From NCBI GenBank assembly GCA_033857955.1, contig JAWVCW010000023.1:5243-69242 (forward strand): a stretch of 64,000 nucleotides of DNA, written 5' to 3'. Source of the DNA: Gaiellasilicea sp033857955 (GTDB lineage Bacteria > Actinomycetota > Thermoleophilia > Gaiellales > Gaiellaceae). A model generated the notes under the pieces. The model was not told the origin of the DNA. It was given only the letters and a program-made list of their open reading frames with translations, and did no database searches. Made by a program: the position numbers and the translations under genes. Shown here one piece after another: positions 17,371-26,310 of this stretch (positions are counted from its first letter, which is position 1; the number at the start of each line of letters is the position of its first letter).

Positions 17371-18240
17371 TCAAACGAGGCCGCGCGCGAGCTCGAGCGA
17401 GCCGAGCACGCCGGCGCGGTCGCCGAGGGCGGGGGCGACGAGGTACCCGTCGAGCCCTCCGTCGAGCTCGGGTGCGCTCACGTAGCCCGCGAGCAGCTCG
17501 CGAAGCTGCTCGCGGACGAGCGGCAGGAGTTGGGGCTGCTTCATGACGCCGCCCCCGAGCACGATTCGCTGGGGTGAGAGCGTGTAGATCACGTTGACGA
17601 GGCCGAGCGCGAGGTAGTGCGCTTCGAGCTGCCAGATCTGCTCGTCGGCCTCCTGGCCGGCCCGGCTCGAGCGGGCGCGAATCGCCTCGCCGGACGCGAG
17701 ACCCTCGAGGCAGTCGCCGTGGTAGGGGCAGACGCCGTCGAACGGGTCGCGCTCGCGGTCGTGGGGGACGAGCATGTGCCCCAGCTCGGGGTGCAGCAGC
17801 CCGTGCATCAGCCGGCCGTTGGCCATGCCGCCGCCGCCGATTCCCGTGCCGACGGTGAGGTAGCAGAAGGTGTCGAGTCCGAGCGCGGCGCCCCAGCGGT
17901 GCTCACCGAGCGCGGCGGCGTTGACGTCCGTGTCGAAGGCGACGGGAACGTCGAGCGTCTTTGCGAGCGCCGGTGCGACGTCCGTATTGGCCCAGCCCGG
18001 CTTCGGCGTCGTCGTGATGTGGCCCCACGTGGGTGAGCCGGGACGGATGTCGATGGGCCCGAAGGAGCCGACGCCGACCGCAGCGACCGAGCCGTGGTGC
18101 GCGAAGAAGTCGACTGCTCGCGCGACCGTCTCGTCGGGCGTGGTGGTCGGGAAGGTGACGATGTCGCGTAGATCGTCCGGACCGGTGCCGATCGCGCACA
18201 CCCACTTCGTTCCTCCCGCCTCGATGCCGCCGTAGATCAT
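17371..18240 (-). CDS. ROK-family sugar kinase (fructokinase-like)
   Basis: A 289-residue kinase starting MIYGGIEAGGTKWVCAIG, the ATP phosphate-1 motif. It also has the sugar-binding DTDVNAAALGEH, the GTGIGGG phosphate-2 motif and the zinc-type signature CPYHGDCLEGLASG preceded by PELGH. These are typical of ROK fructokinases. It phosphorylates a hexose in the cytoplasm. A longer in-frame extension upstream crosses the MarR gene antisense and is not coding. It shows no HTH, so it is an enzyme rather than a ROK repressor. Confidence 0.9.
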   Translation of the reverse strand: MIYGGIEAGGTKWVCAIGTGPDDLRDIVTFPTTTPDETVARAVDFFAHHGSVAAVGVGSFGPIDIRPGSPTWGHITTTPKPGWANTDVAPALAKTLDVPVAFDTDVNAAALGEHRWGAALGLDTFCYLTVGTGIGGGGMANGRLMHGLLHPELGHMLVPHDRERDPFDGVCPYHGDCLEGLASGEAIRARSSRAGQEADEQIWQLEAHYLALGLVNVIYTLSPQRIVLGGGVMKQPQLLPLVREQLRELLAGYVSAPELDGGLDGYLVAPALGDRAGVLGSLELARGLV

Positions 18241-18260
18241 TCGGCTAGCGATAACACAAT

Positions 18261-18767
18261 CTAGTTCGGGACGGCTCCAGGGGAGCGTTGCTCGTCGGGA
18301 TGGAATGCGCCGGCGGGGTCGATCTCGCCGAGCAGGTGGGCCAGGAGGCCTTTCAGCTCGCCCACCTCGGCCTCGCCGGCGCGGCCCGCGTACTCCGCCT
18401 CGATCGCCGACATGACGTCGAGCGCGTCGAGCAGGATGCGGCGCCCGGCGTCCGTGTGGCGGACGACGACGCTGCGCCCGTCCGTCGGATGGGGCATGCG
18501 CTCGATCAATCCCGCCTCCTCGATCGCGCGCGCGAGCTGACTGACCGCCTGCCGAGAGGTGCCGATCCGTGCCGCCAGCGTCGAGATTGTCGTCCCGTCG
18601 GTGTCCAGATGGCTGAGCAGCGTGGTGAAGGTCGGCTTGAACGCCGTCCAGCCTCGCGCTCGGACGCGGCGAGTCAGCTCGGCGTTCATCGTGTGCGTGG
18701 CGCGGAAGAGCAGCCGGAGCAGCATCTGCTCGCGCCGGGCGCGCACCGAGGCGGAGTCGAAGCTCAT
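18261..18767 (-). CDS. MarR-family transcriptional regulator
   Basis: A 168-residue winged-helix regulator. The recognition region is ISTLAARIGTSRQAVSQLAR, followed by the wing IERMPHPTDGRSVVVRHTDAGR. Long terminal helices serve for dimerisation. It is divergent from the SnoaL-like gene across 71 bases that contain an inverted repeat and two TTGACA boxes, so it probably represses itself and that gene. Confidence 0.9.
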   Translation of the reverse strand: MSFDSASVRARREQMLLRLLFRATHTMNAELTRRVRARGWTAFKPTFTTLLSHLDTDGTTISTLAARIGTSRQAVSQLARAIEEAGLIERMPHPTDGRSVVVRHTDAGRRILLDALDVMSAIEAEYAGRAGEAEVGELKGLLAHLLGEIDPAGAFHPDEQRSPGAVPN

Positions 18768-18779
18768 GTATGAAAGATA

Positions 18780-18797
18780 CTTGACAAACTAGGCAAG
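18780..18797. promoter_or_regulatory. Putative MarR operator and overlapping promoter boxes
   Basis: CTTGAC and GGCAAG form an imperfect 18-bp inverted repeat. TTGACA boxes occur at 18781 and 18802, 21 bases apart. The first lies inside the repeat. Position between divergent MarR and SnoaL-like genes supports an operator; binding is not shown. Confidence 0.4.
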
Positions 18798-18838
18798 GAG
18801 GTTGACAATCTTCCGCGACACCCTGAAAGGAGCCGATC

Positions 18839-19270
18839 ATGAGCAACGGTCTGTCCCAGTCGGTCGCGCAGGAGAACAGTGAGCGCCAGCGGCAGTTCGT
18901 GCAGGTGCTGCAGCACGAGGGCCAACTCGACCGGGTCGAGGACTTCGTCCGGCCCGACATCACCGACCACTCGCTGTCACCGGGTCTGCCCGGCGGGGCG
19001 GAGGGGGTGCGGGCGATCCTCGGCGCGATCCGGCAGGGCTTCCCCGACCACGACGCCGCTGTTGTCCACATGATCGCCGAGGGCGACCTGGTGGCGACCT
19101 ACAAGACGTTCACCGGCACGCACACCGGCGAGTTCTTCGGGACGCCGCCGACGGGGAAGCCCGCGACGATCCGCGTCATGGACTTCGTTCGCTATGAGGA
19201 CGGCCGCGTCGCCGAGCACTGGGGCATCGTGGATCTCGCCGGCCTGATGGCGCAGCTTCAGGAGGCGTAA
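18839..19270 (+). CDS. SnoaL-like polyketide cyclase-fold protein
   Basis: A 143-residue NTF2/SnoaL-fold protein. It has the helix RQRQFVQVLQHEGQLDRV, the family segment DHSLSPGLPGGAEGVRAIL, the central GDLVATYKTFTGTHTGEFFG and the final strand RVAEHWGIVDLAGLM. GAAAGGAG lies just upstream of the ATG. Family members act as cyclases, hydrolases or have no known activity. It is probably derepressed when the divergent MarR regulator binds its ligand. Confidence 0.82.
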   Translation: MSNGLSQSVAQENSERQRQFVQVLQHEGQLDRVEDFVRPDITDHSLSPGLPGGAEGVRAILGAIRQGFPDHDAAVVHMIAEGDLVATYKTFTGTHTGEFFGTPPTGKPATIRVMDFVRYEDGRVAEHWGIVDLAGLMAQLQEA

Positions 19271-19298
19271 GGCTTACGCCCGGCGACGGGCGTCCTAC

Positions 19299-19586
19299 CT
19301 ACCCTGCAGTGAAGTAGTTGTGCACGTCGTAGGTCGTCAGCTCGGGCTGCTCGGTGATGCCGGCCGCGGCCGTCTGCGGCCCGATCTGCTCTTCCGCGAA
19401 GCTCTGGAAGTCCTCCATCGTCTCCCAGACGTCGACGACTCGAATCCCGTCGTCTGTCTTGGTGACCCAGTGAAAGAGCCCGCGCGGAGCACCAGGTCCG
19501 CCCGGCGTGAATCCCATCCGTTCGACCACCTCGTCGTACTGATCGAGGGTCGCTCCGCGAAAGACCAGCTCAATCGCGACTGCCAT
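19299..19586 (-). CDS. Small dimeric alpha/beta-barrel-like protein
   Basis: A 95-residue protein starting MAVAIELVFRGATLDQYDEV, with WVTKTDDGIRVVDVWETMEDFQSF. The beta-alpha-beta pattern resembles stress-responsive dimeric ferredoxin-fold (ABM/Dabb-type) proteins. An AAGGAGGTG-type ribosome site precedes the ATG. The small gene at 33333-33605 is of the same general class, though not obviously a close paralogue. Function unknown. Confidence 0.7.
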   Translation of the reverse strand: MAVAIELVFRGATLDQYDEVVERMGFTPGGPGAPRGLFHWVTKTDDGIRVVDVWETMEDFQSFAEEQIGPQTAAAGITEQPELTTYDVHNYFTAG

Positions 19587-19660
19587 CTCGCACCTCCTTG
19601 GTGAGTACGTCGACAGAGGTTCGCACGGGCGGCTGGATCGGTTCGACGTACACTGCCGGC

Positions 19661-20332
19661 ATGTCCAGTGACCTCGGTTCCTGGCACTCCCGCGAGTACG
19701 TCGCCGAGTGGGTCGGCGACGACGTCATCGCGGACATCCTCGAGTTCCCGCGCCGGCTGACGGTCGGCATCGCCGCCGACGCCGGCATCGACGTCTCCCA
19801 CGTCGTCGACCTCGGTGCCGGGCACGGCCCCTATCTCGAGCTGTTCCTCGAGCGGTTCCCGTCCGCGCGCGGCACGTGGATCGACTCGTCGCAGCCGATG
19901 CAGGAGCTCGCGCGCGAGCGGCTCGAGCGCTTCGGCGACCGCGTCGAGTACGTCATCGGCGACCTCGAGCAGTTCACCGAGCTCCAGTTCGACGTCGCCG
20001 ACGTCGTGGTCAGCTCCCGTGTGTTGCACCACTTCTCGTCCGAGACGCTGCGCGCGCTCTACGCGCGCCTCTACGAGCAGACCGCACCGGGAGGGCTCGT
20101 CGCGAACCTCGACCACGTCGGCATGCCCGGCGACTGGGAGCAGGTGCTGCGGCGGCTGCGCAAGGAGTTCCTCGCCGGCCGACAGGTCGAGCAGAAGCCG
20201 CACCGGCACGACTATCCGTTCCCGCTCGCCGAGGATCAGGTCGAGTGGCTGTCCGACGCCGGGTTCGACGCGCCGGCTGTGCCGTGGCGGATGTTCTATA
20301 CCGCGCTCGTGGTCGCGCGGAAGCCGCTCTAG
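19661..20332 (+). CDS. SAM-dependent class I methyltransferase
   Basis: A 223-residue protein. Motif I is VVDLGAGHGPYLELF, the acidic strand end is GTWIDSSQPM, and motif IV lies around VVVSSRVLHHFSSETL. The C-terminal part closes the fold. Start ATG 19661 (MSSDLGSW) is chosen over an upstream in-frame start because the extra residues are antisense to the neighbour. It converges on the bicupin gene with a 4-base overlap. Substrate unknown. Confidence 0.82.
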   Translation: MSSDLGSWHSREYVAEWVGDDVIADILEFPRRLTVGIAADAGIDVSHVVDLGAGHGPYLELFLERFPSARGTWIDSSQPMQELARERLERFGDRVEYVIGDLEQFTELQFDVADVVVSSRVLHHFSSETLRALYARLYEQTAPGGLVANLDHVGMPGDWEQVLRRLRKEFLAGRQVEQKPHRHDYPFPLAEDQVEWLSDAGFDAPAVPWRMFYTALVVARKPL

Positions 20333-21372
20333 CTGGGCCGGTTCTCGGGCGGCCACTCGTAGTTCGCGATGTCGAAGGCCTGCGCGAGGTCCTCGGGCCG
20401 CTCGTTGAAGAGGTCGACCGGGTCGGCGAGGGCTCGCATCGTCTCGAGCAGGCTCGCGAACATGTGCACGCGGATCACGCGAGCGGCGTCCGTGCTGTCG
20501 TTCTTGTGCTGGTGCCACAGGAAGTGGTCGACGTTGATCATGTCGCCCGGCTTCCACGGGTACTCCTTGCCACCCTCCGGCTCGGCGTCGATGTAGCTGC
20601 GGCCGCTGCCTTCGATCACGTAGAGGAACGCCTCGCCGGGATGACGGTGCATCGTCTGCGCCTTCCCCGGCGGGATCTGGAACATCGCGATCGTCAAGCC
20701 GCTCGTCTTGAAGCCGATCGAGTCGTCGGCGAGGAACGCCGTGCGCGAGCCGCGCGGGGTGTCGCGCAGCACGACGTCGTCGTAGGGCAGGTGGATCTGC
20801 GCGTTCTGTATCCCCGCTTGCGCCGCCGCGAGCCGTGTGAGCCGCCGTGAGAACGGGTCGTCGCCGGCGCGAGCCGGCGCGAAGCGCGGTCGCTCGGAGA
20901 GATCCGCCCCGTCCTGCGCCTCCTCGATCAGCGCGAGGTTCAGCGTCGCCAGCAAGGGCTGCGACGAGAAGCTGAGGTACCGCGCCGTCTTGGTCCCGTC
21001 GTTGCCGTGTCGGTGCCACACCCACGCGGGCAGGTGGATCGTGTCCCACGGCTTCCAGTCGATCCGCCGGCCGCCGATCTCCGACCACCCGCTCCCTTCC
21101 TGCACGAAGAGGAGCGCGTCCCACGAGTGGCGGTGCGGTGTCGTGGTCGCGCCCGGGTCGAGCTCGTGCGCGCCTGCGTCGAGGGTGCGTGTCGGAGCGC
21201 CCTCCTCGAGGCCGGCGTAGTACGCGATCCGGACGCCGGGCTCGCGCTCGCGGAAGGCGAGGTCGCTCGCGCTCAGCACTCCCGTTCGGCGCTGGCGGCG
21301 CCACTCGTCCAGGAAGCTCGCGCGGCGCTCCTTCTGAACGTGGTAGTGCGTGGACTCAGTTGAAGCCGACAT
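20329..21372 (-). CDS. Bicupin protein A
   Basis: A 347-residue protein with two cupin barrels. Domain 1 has TPHRHSWDALLFVQEG and WVWHRHGN. Domain 2 has MHRHPGEAFLYVIEG and FLWHQHKN. Both pairs give a His-rich metal site; the usual Glu of motif 1 is Asp-like in domain 1. The build resembles gentisate-type ring-cleaving dioxygenases and other bicupins. It is the last gene of the minus-strand IclR/binding-protein/permease unit, and a similar bicupin lies in the divergent unit. An enzymatic role in the same aromatic or amine pathway is inferred. Confidence 0.82.
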   Translation of the reverse strand: MSASTESTHYHVQKERRASFLDEWRRQRRTGVLSASDLAFREREPGVRIAYYAGLEEGAPTRTLDAGAHELDPGATTTPHRHSWDALLFVQEGSGWSEIGGRRIDWKPWDTIHLPAWVWHRHGNDGTKTARYLSFSSQPLLATLNLALIEEAQDGADLSERPRFAPARAGDDPFSRRLTRLAAAQAGIQNAQIHLPYDDVVLRDTPRGSRTAFLADDSIGFKTSGLTIAMFQIPPGKAQTMHRHPGEAFLYVIEGSGRSYIDAEPEGGKEYPWKPGDMINVDHFLWHQHKNDSTDAARVIRVHMFASLLETMRALADPVDLFNERPEDLAQAFDIANYEWPPENRPS

Positions 21373-21412
21373 CTCGTCCTCCCTCTGTCTCGTTGGAACT
21401 TGGCTCCCGTCG

Positions 21413-23152
21413 TCAGGCCTCGCGGATGCCGACCTTCGCGCCGAGCTTCGCCGCGATCATCACGAGGACGACGAGCGCCAGGATCATCAGCACGCCGAGC
21501 GCCGCCAGCTCGGGGAAGAGGCCGTCGCGGTACTTCTCCCAGATCGCGATCGCCAGCGTCTCCTTGCCCGGCGAATAGAGGACAACGGTCGCGCCGAGCT
21601 CGCGAACCGAGACGATGAAGATGTAGATCCAGCCGGCCACGAGCCCGGGCACGAGCAGTGGCAGCACGATCCGGCGGAATGCCTGGAACCAGCCGGCTCC
21701 CGAAGTAGCGGCCGACTCCTCGAGCTCACGAGCGATCTGGAACATCGACGTCGACGCGTAGCGCATGCCGTAGGGCATGAAGCGGGTCATGTACGCGATG
21801 AACAGGACCCACAGCGTTCCGTAGATCGAGACGAGCGGCAGGTCGACGCGCAGGTAAACATCGAGGAGCGCGACGCCGAGGACGAGGCCGGGGATGGCGA
21901 GAGGCGCGAAGGCGAGATTGTCGATCAGCCAGCGGCCCGGCAGCTGCGTGCGCACGACAAGCCATGCCGCCACGGCCGTGAACAGCATCACCGCGGTCGC
22001 CGAGCCCAGCCCGAGAATCACGGAGTTGATCGCGGTCGTACGGATGAACGGGTCGTGGAGGACCTGTGTGTAGTTGACGAGGCTCATGTGCGAGAGCGTC
22101 TCGCGCGTCGGCGGCGCGTAGAACTCCTGCGTCGACATGTAGGCGAGCGTCAGCATCGGCAGGACGACCGCGACCACGAAGTAGACGAAGATCAGCGCCG
22201 TCGCGGGCCACTTCCACGCGCCGAGCGGCATCGGCCGAGGCCGGTAGCCCTTGCCGGTGACGGTCTGGAATGCGCGCGCGCGTTTCGCGAGCCGGCTGTG
22301 CCACCAGATGCCGAGGGAGGTCAGGACGAGCAACGACATCGCGACCGCTCCGGCCTGCCCGTAGTCGGGGTCGAGCGCGTTGAGCGCGGTCCAGATCCGC
22401 GAGGTGAAGACCCAGATGTGATTCGGCAGCCCGACCAGGGCGGGAACCTCGAACGATTCGAGCCCGCGCACCATCATGATCAGGATCCCGGCGTAGAGGG
22501 CGGGCCGAGCCAGGGGAAGCGTGATCTTGAAGAAGACCCTCCGCAGCGTCGCGCCGCTCATGACCGCCGACTCCTCGAGCGAGGGGTCCATCGAGCGGAA
22601 CGACGCCACCATCAGCAGGAAGACGAGCGGCGCCAGGTGCAGCCCCTCGATCAGGATCATCCCGGGGATGCTGAAGATGTTGAACGGATGGCCCTGCAGC
22701 CCCGGCACGTGGTCGAACACGTTTCGGTTGAGGATGCCGATCGTCGGGCTCGCGAGGAAGATCCACGCGATCGTGTGCAGCACGCCGGGGATGATCAGCG
22801 GCACCAGCGACGCCGCGTACATCAGCGGCTTGAAGGGAATGTCGGTGCGGACGATCAGGTACGCGAGCGCCGTGCCGAGAACGACTGCGAGCACCGTCGA
22901 CCCGATCGCGAACGCGAACGAGTTCGCGAGCATGGCACCGAGCCCGACCGAGGAGTAGGCCGAGCGGAAGTTCGCAAGCGTGAGGTGGCCCGACCTGACG
23001 AATGTCTGCCAGAACAGGAAGACGAGCGGCACGAGCGCGAGGTACGCGATCAGCGCCCCGACGAGCAGGACGATCGCGTTGCGGGCCGAGAACAGCCGGC
23101 GGAACGCCTCCCCGCGCGTGCGCACGGCCGCCTCGGCCAGCGTGGCGGTCAC
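21413..23152 (-). CDS. Fused ABC transporter permease (Fe3+/phosphonate type)
   Basis: A 579-residue permease with about twelve helices in two related halves, as in FbpB/ThiP-type importers. Each half carries an EAA-like loop: EESAVMSGATLRRVFFKITL in the first, and EESAATSGAGWFQAFRRIVL in the second. It forms the membrane channel for the binding protein encoded 41 bases upstream. No ATP-binding subunit is encoded anywhere in the window, so the ATPase must be shared or encoded elsewhere. Confidence 0.92.
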   Translation of the reverse strand: MTATLAEAAVRTRGEAFRRLFSARNAIVLLVGALIAYLALVPLVFLFWQTFVRSGHLTLANFRSAYSSVGLGAMLANSFAFAIGSTVLAVVLGTALAYLIVRTDIPFKPLMYAASLVPLIIPGVLHTIAWIFLASPTIGILNRNVFDHVPGLQGHPFNIFSIPGMILIEGLHLAPLVFLLMVASFRSMDPSLEESAVMSGATLRRVFFKITLPLARPALYAGILIMMVRGLESFEVPALVGLPNHIWVFTSRIWTALNALDPDYGQAGAVAMSLLVLTSLGIWWHSRLAKRARAFQTVTGKGYRPRPMPLGAWKWPATALIFVYFVVAVVLPMLTLAYMSTQEFYAPPTRETLSHMSLVNYTQVLHDPFIRTTAINSVILGLGSATAVMLFTAVAAWLVVRTQLPGRWLIDNLAFAPLAIPGLVLGVALLDVYLRVDLPLVSIYGTLWVLFIAYMTRFMPYGMRYASTSMFQIARELEESAATSGAGWFQAFRRIVLPLLVPGLVAGWIYIFIVSVRELGATVVLYSPGKETLAIAIWEKYRDGLFPELAALGVLMILALVVLVMIAAKLGAKVGIREA

Positions 23153-23193
23153 CGCTTCCCCTGGTCAGCGTTCGGCTGCCTCACGCCTCGCCC

Positions 23194-24366
23194 TCAGCCC
23201 TGGATCAGGCTCTGCCAGCGCTTCGACCAGGCGCCCCAGTTCGAGACGATCGTGCGCAGGTCGATTGGCACGAGCCGCGCGCCCTGGAGCTGCGCGTCGG
23301 GCATGTCGGGGCGCGTCGGCGCCGATCCCGCGTCGAGGAGCGCCTTCTGACCCCCGCTCTTCATCAGATCCCAGTCGTAGAAGAGCAGCGCAGCCGCCGG
23401 ATGCTGGAGCCGGTAGGCGATCCCGATTCCCTGCTCGCGGCGCAGGACCGGCTGCACGAACGGCTTGAACGCCACCGGTGCGTGCTTCGCCTGGAGCGCT
23501 TCGACGTAGTGGGCGTACGTCGTGACGGAGATCGCGAACTGGCCGGCTGCGAGCAGGTTCGCCTGTGTCGTGTGCCCGCTGACGATCTGCGAGTTCTTGA
23601 CCATCGCCGCGAAGAACCTGTCGAGCTCACCGTCGATCTTCGCGCGCGCCGCCGCGATTGCGTTCTTCGTCTTCGGCTGGGGCTTGAGCTTGGCGAGCCG
23701 CTGTTGCTCCAGGTACTGGTAGAGCGTGGCGTACCAGTCGATGTCGTTGGCCTCGATCGAGATCTTTCCCGCCCACTTCGAGGTCGCGAGCTCCTCCCAC
23801 GACTTCGGCTCCTGCCCCGAAGGGACGAGGTTCGTGTTCCAGGCGACGACGTAGTTGTTGAAGCGGTCGCCCGTGAACGTGTCGTACCGAACGCGGGCCG
23901 GGACCGCGGCGGCGTACGGCGAGGCACGGTACGGCACGAGGATGTTGGCCTTGTGCTGGAAGATGAACATGTCGGGGCCGTTCGTCTCGATCACATCGGC
24001 GCCCGATGTGCCGGCTGTTGCCTCGGAGAGGACTCGCGCGTCGAGCGTCTCGCTCGGGGCGCGGACGAGGTTGACGGCGACGCCCGGATACTTCGCTTCG
24101 AACGCGGCCTGGATCTGCTTCGCGAGCAGCGTGTCCAGCGACGTGTACCAGACGAGGGTGCCCTCGGCCTTCGCGAGGCTGTAGAGCTTCGCCTCGCGCG
24201 CGGCCGGAGACAGCCCCTTGAGCTGCGCGAGCACGGTCTTCAACGGACTCGGCGGCGGAGCTTTCCGCGGCGCCGACATACCCACGGTCGCGGCGCCGAG
24301 GACGGCGGTCGCGGTCAGCACGACCGCTCCTCCAAGCCACACACGCCGACTGAGCATTCCCTGCAT
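23194..24366 (-). CDS. ABC substrate-binding protein A (extracellular type 1)
   Basis: About 390 residues from ATG 24366, which follows AGGGGGTG. An N-terminal hydrophobic segment (WLGGAVVLTATAVLG) directs export; no lipobox Cys is evident. The body matches Fe3+- or polyamine-type binding proteins (EGTLVWYTSLD, GADVIETNGPDMFIFQHK, QHPAAALLFYDWDL). It feeds the fused permease. A clear paralogue lies at 31282-32406, sharing features such as MFIFQHK and HPAAALLFYDW. Confidence 0.9.
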   Translation of the reverse strand: MQGMLSRRVWLGGAVVLTATAVLGAATVGMSAPRKAPPPSPLKTVLAQLKGLSPAAREAKLYSLAKAEGTLVWYTSLDTLLAKQIQAAFEAKYPGVAVNLVRAPSETLDARVLSEATAGTSGADVIETNGPDMFIFQHKANILVPYRASPYAAAVPARVRYDTFTGDRFNNYVVAWNTNLVPSGQEPKSWEELATSKWAGKISIEANDIDWYATLYQYLEQQRLAKLKPQPKTKNAIAAARAKIDGELDRFFAAMVKNSQIVSGHTTQANLLAAGQFAISVTTYAHYVEALQAKHAPVAFKPFVQPVLRREQGIGIAYRLQHPAAALLFYDWDLMKSGGQKALLDAGSAPTRPDMPDAQLQGARLVPIDLRTIVSNWGAWSKRWQSLIQG

Positions 24367-24376
24367 GAGACACCCC

Positions 24377-25147
24377 CTACTTGCGGTGGACATGGACCGA
24401 AGTGGCAGCTTGAGCAACCGCCGCGCCCAGCTCCGCGAGACGCAGCGCGTCGACGCGTGACGACGGCGCCGAGATGCTGATCGCCGCTCGGTGGCCGTAC
24501 GGCGTGAATCGGATCGCAGCCGCCGCAGCCGCGATCCCGTCCTCGCTCTCGCCGAGGTTTGTGGCGTAGCCGCGCTCGCGGACCGCGTCGAGCTCCGTTT
24601 CCAGCTCGTCGAGCGTTGCAGCCGAGCGGGGCGTCATCTGCACGAGCGGTGCCCCCTCGTCGAAGACCGCTCGCAGTTCCGGAACTGTGAGCTGGGCGAG
24701 CAGCGCTTTCCCCGCCGACGTGCAGTGAGCGGGCATGGCCACGCCGGCTCGCGAGCCGACTCGGAGCGCGTGGCTGCACTCGACCGACTCGAGGAAGCGT
24801 GCGGACGAGCCCTCGAGCGTCACGAGGTGCACGGTCTCGCCGAGCTCGTGCGCGAGCTGCTCGAGGTGCGGGCGGACGAGCTGCCGCAGCTCGCGGCCTG
24901 CGCTGGCGAAGCTGAGCTCGGCCAGCGCCGGCCCGGCGACGTAGGCGCGGGTGGCGTCGTCCTGGCGCGCGAACGCGTACTGCTCGAGCGTTGTCAGCAA
25001 GCGGTGCGCGGTCGAGCGCGCGATCTCGAGCTCGTCGGCCGCTTCCGAGACTCTCAGCGCGGGGCGGGCGCCGAGCAAGAGCAGCAGGCGCAAGGCCTTC
25101 TCGACCGAGCCGATCGGGTACGCGGCGGGGCGGGCGACCTCGAGCAT
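24377..25147 (-). CDS. IclR-family transcriptional regulator
   Basis: A 256-residue protein. The N-terminal winged helix has LRVSEAADELEIARSTAHRLL. The C-terminal IclR effector domain follows (LARFLESV-like strand, PAHCTSAGKALLAQL, RGYATNLGESEDGIAAAAAAI). IclR proteins typically sense aromatic or carbon metabolites. It starts 29 bases from the divergent flavin reductase fusion and heads the minus-strand transport unit, so it probably controls both directions. Confidence 0.92.
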   Translation of the reverse strand: MLEVARPAAYPIGSVEKALRLLLLLGARPALRVSEAADELEIARSTAHRLLTTLEQYAFARQDDATRAYVAGPALAELSFASAGRELRQLVRPHLEQLAHELGETVHLVTLEGSSARFLESVECSHALRVGSRAGVAMPAHCTSAGKALLAQLTVPELRAVFDEGAPLVQMTPRSAATLDELETELDAVRERGYATNLGESEDGIAAAAAAIRFTPYGHRAAISISAPSSRVDALRLAELGAAVAQAATSVHVHRK

Positions 25148-25176
25148 GGTTCCTCTATACAGATTACTATTTCCGC

Positions 25177-26310
25177 GTGTCGGAATCGCCTGTCAGTGTT
25201 GCAGTCGTCGATCGGGCCGCCTTCCGCGAGACGATCGGCCATTTCGCGACCGGGGTCGCAGTGATCACGACAGTCGCCGGAGGCCGCCGTTTCGGCATGA
25301 CCGCGAGCGCGGTGGCGTCGCTGTCGCTCGATCCGCCGATGCTCGTCGTGTGCATCAACCGGCGCGCACCGACATGTGCCGCGGTCACGGAGCGGGGCAC
25401 CTTCGCCGTCAACATCCTGACCGAGAGCCAGGGTGCGCTCGCGGAGCGGTTCGCGCGCGCGAACAAGGACAAGTTCGCCGGGGTCGACGTCGAGGAAGGC
25501 GCGACCGGAGCACCGTTGCTCGTGTCGGCGCTGGCGCGGATCGAGTGTCGCGTTTCCGAGCAGGTGACCGGTGGTAGCCACACCGTCTTCCTGGCCGACG
25601 TCGTCGGCGCCGACACCGCGCAGGGATCGCCGCTCACCTACTTTCGCGGCCGGTTCGGCAGGCTCGACCTGGCGGAGGACGAGGCGGTCACCGCGGAGCT
25701 GCGCCGCCGCGTGCTGCGTGGCGACTACTGCGTGGGCGAGCCCCTCGACGTCGACGTGCTGACGGCAGAGCTCCACACCGAGCCGTGGCACGTCTACCAC
25801 GCGCTCACGCACCTCGTCGCCGACGACCTCGTGACGCGGGACCCCGAGCAGGGCTTCGTGCTCGCGCCCGTGGACCTCGCGACAATTGAGGACGCATTGC
25901 AAGGCCGGCGCGCAATCGAGGTCGGCGCGGCGGAGCTCGGGGTCGGACGCGCGACGGCCGGCGAGCTGGCCGAGCTGCGGCGGTTGATGGAGGAGACGGA
26001 GCCGTTCTTCGCCGGCGGGCGGCTCGAGGACGTGCACGGCTATGCGGCCGCGAACGCCGCTTTCCATGCGCACCTGGTCGGCCTCGCGCGCAGCGACGCG
26101 CTTCTGCACGCGTATCGCCGGCTCGGGCTGACCGGCATCCTGGCCCGGTCGCTGCAGCCTGCGTCCGGGGGCAGCGAGCTGCTCGGGGACCACCGCGACC
26201 TCGTTGACGCATACGACCGAGCCGATCTTGCGCAGGCACGGCACGTCATCGACAGGCACACCGAGCACGCGCGCGCGGCGCATCGCCGTGCGTTCGGAGG
26301 CGCTGGATGA
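25177..26310 (+). CDS. Flavin reductase fused to GntR/FCD-like regulator domain
   Basis: About 377 residues from GTG 25177. Residues 1-165 are an HpaC-type flavin reductase domain (FRETIGHFATGVAVITTVAG, FGMTASAVASLSLDPP, KFAGVDVEEGATGAPLL). The rest resembles a GntR-FCD protein, with a winged-helix-like region around LRRRVLRGDYCVGEPLDVDVL and a helical FCD-like ligand domain with HxxH-type positions. The reductase would supply reduced flavin to the overlapping HpaB-type oxygenase. The C-terminal half could sense the substrate. An alternative is that the HTH has lost DNA binding. Confidence 0.82.
   Translation: MSESPVSVAVVDRAAFRETIGHFATGVAVITTVAGGRRFGMTASAVASLSLDPPMLVVCINRRAPTCAAVTERGTFAVNILTESQGALAERFARANKDKFAGVDVEEGATGAPLLVSALARIECRVSEQVTGGSHTVFLADVVGADTAQGSPLTYFRGRFGRLDLAEDEAVTAELRRRVLRGDYCVGEPLDVDVLTAELHTEPWHVYHALTHLVADDLVTRDPEQGFVLAPVDLATIEDALQGRRAIEVGAAELGVGRATAGELAELRRLMEETEPFFAGGRLEDVHGYAAANAAFHAHLVGLARSDALLHAYRRLGLTGILARSLQPASGGSELLGDHRDLVDAYDRADLAQARHVIDRHTEHARAAHRRAFGGAG

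Noticed and set aside
18241..19071. N-terminal extension of the ROK kinase frame
   Set aside because: It runs across the MarR gene in another frame and through the SnoaL-like gene antisense. The kinase begins naturally at MIYGGIEAGG.
21350..23350. A 666-residue plus-strand frame opposite the ABC permease
   Set aside because: Its composition is Arg/Asp/Gly-rich with no motif; the minus strand encodes a clear permease with EAA loops.
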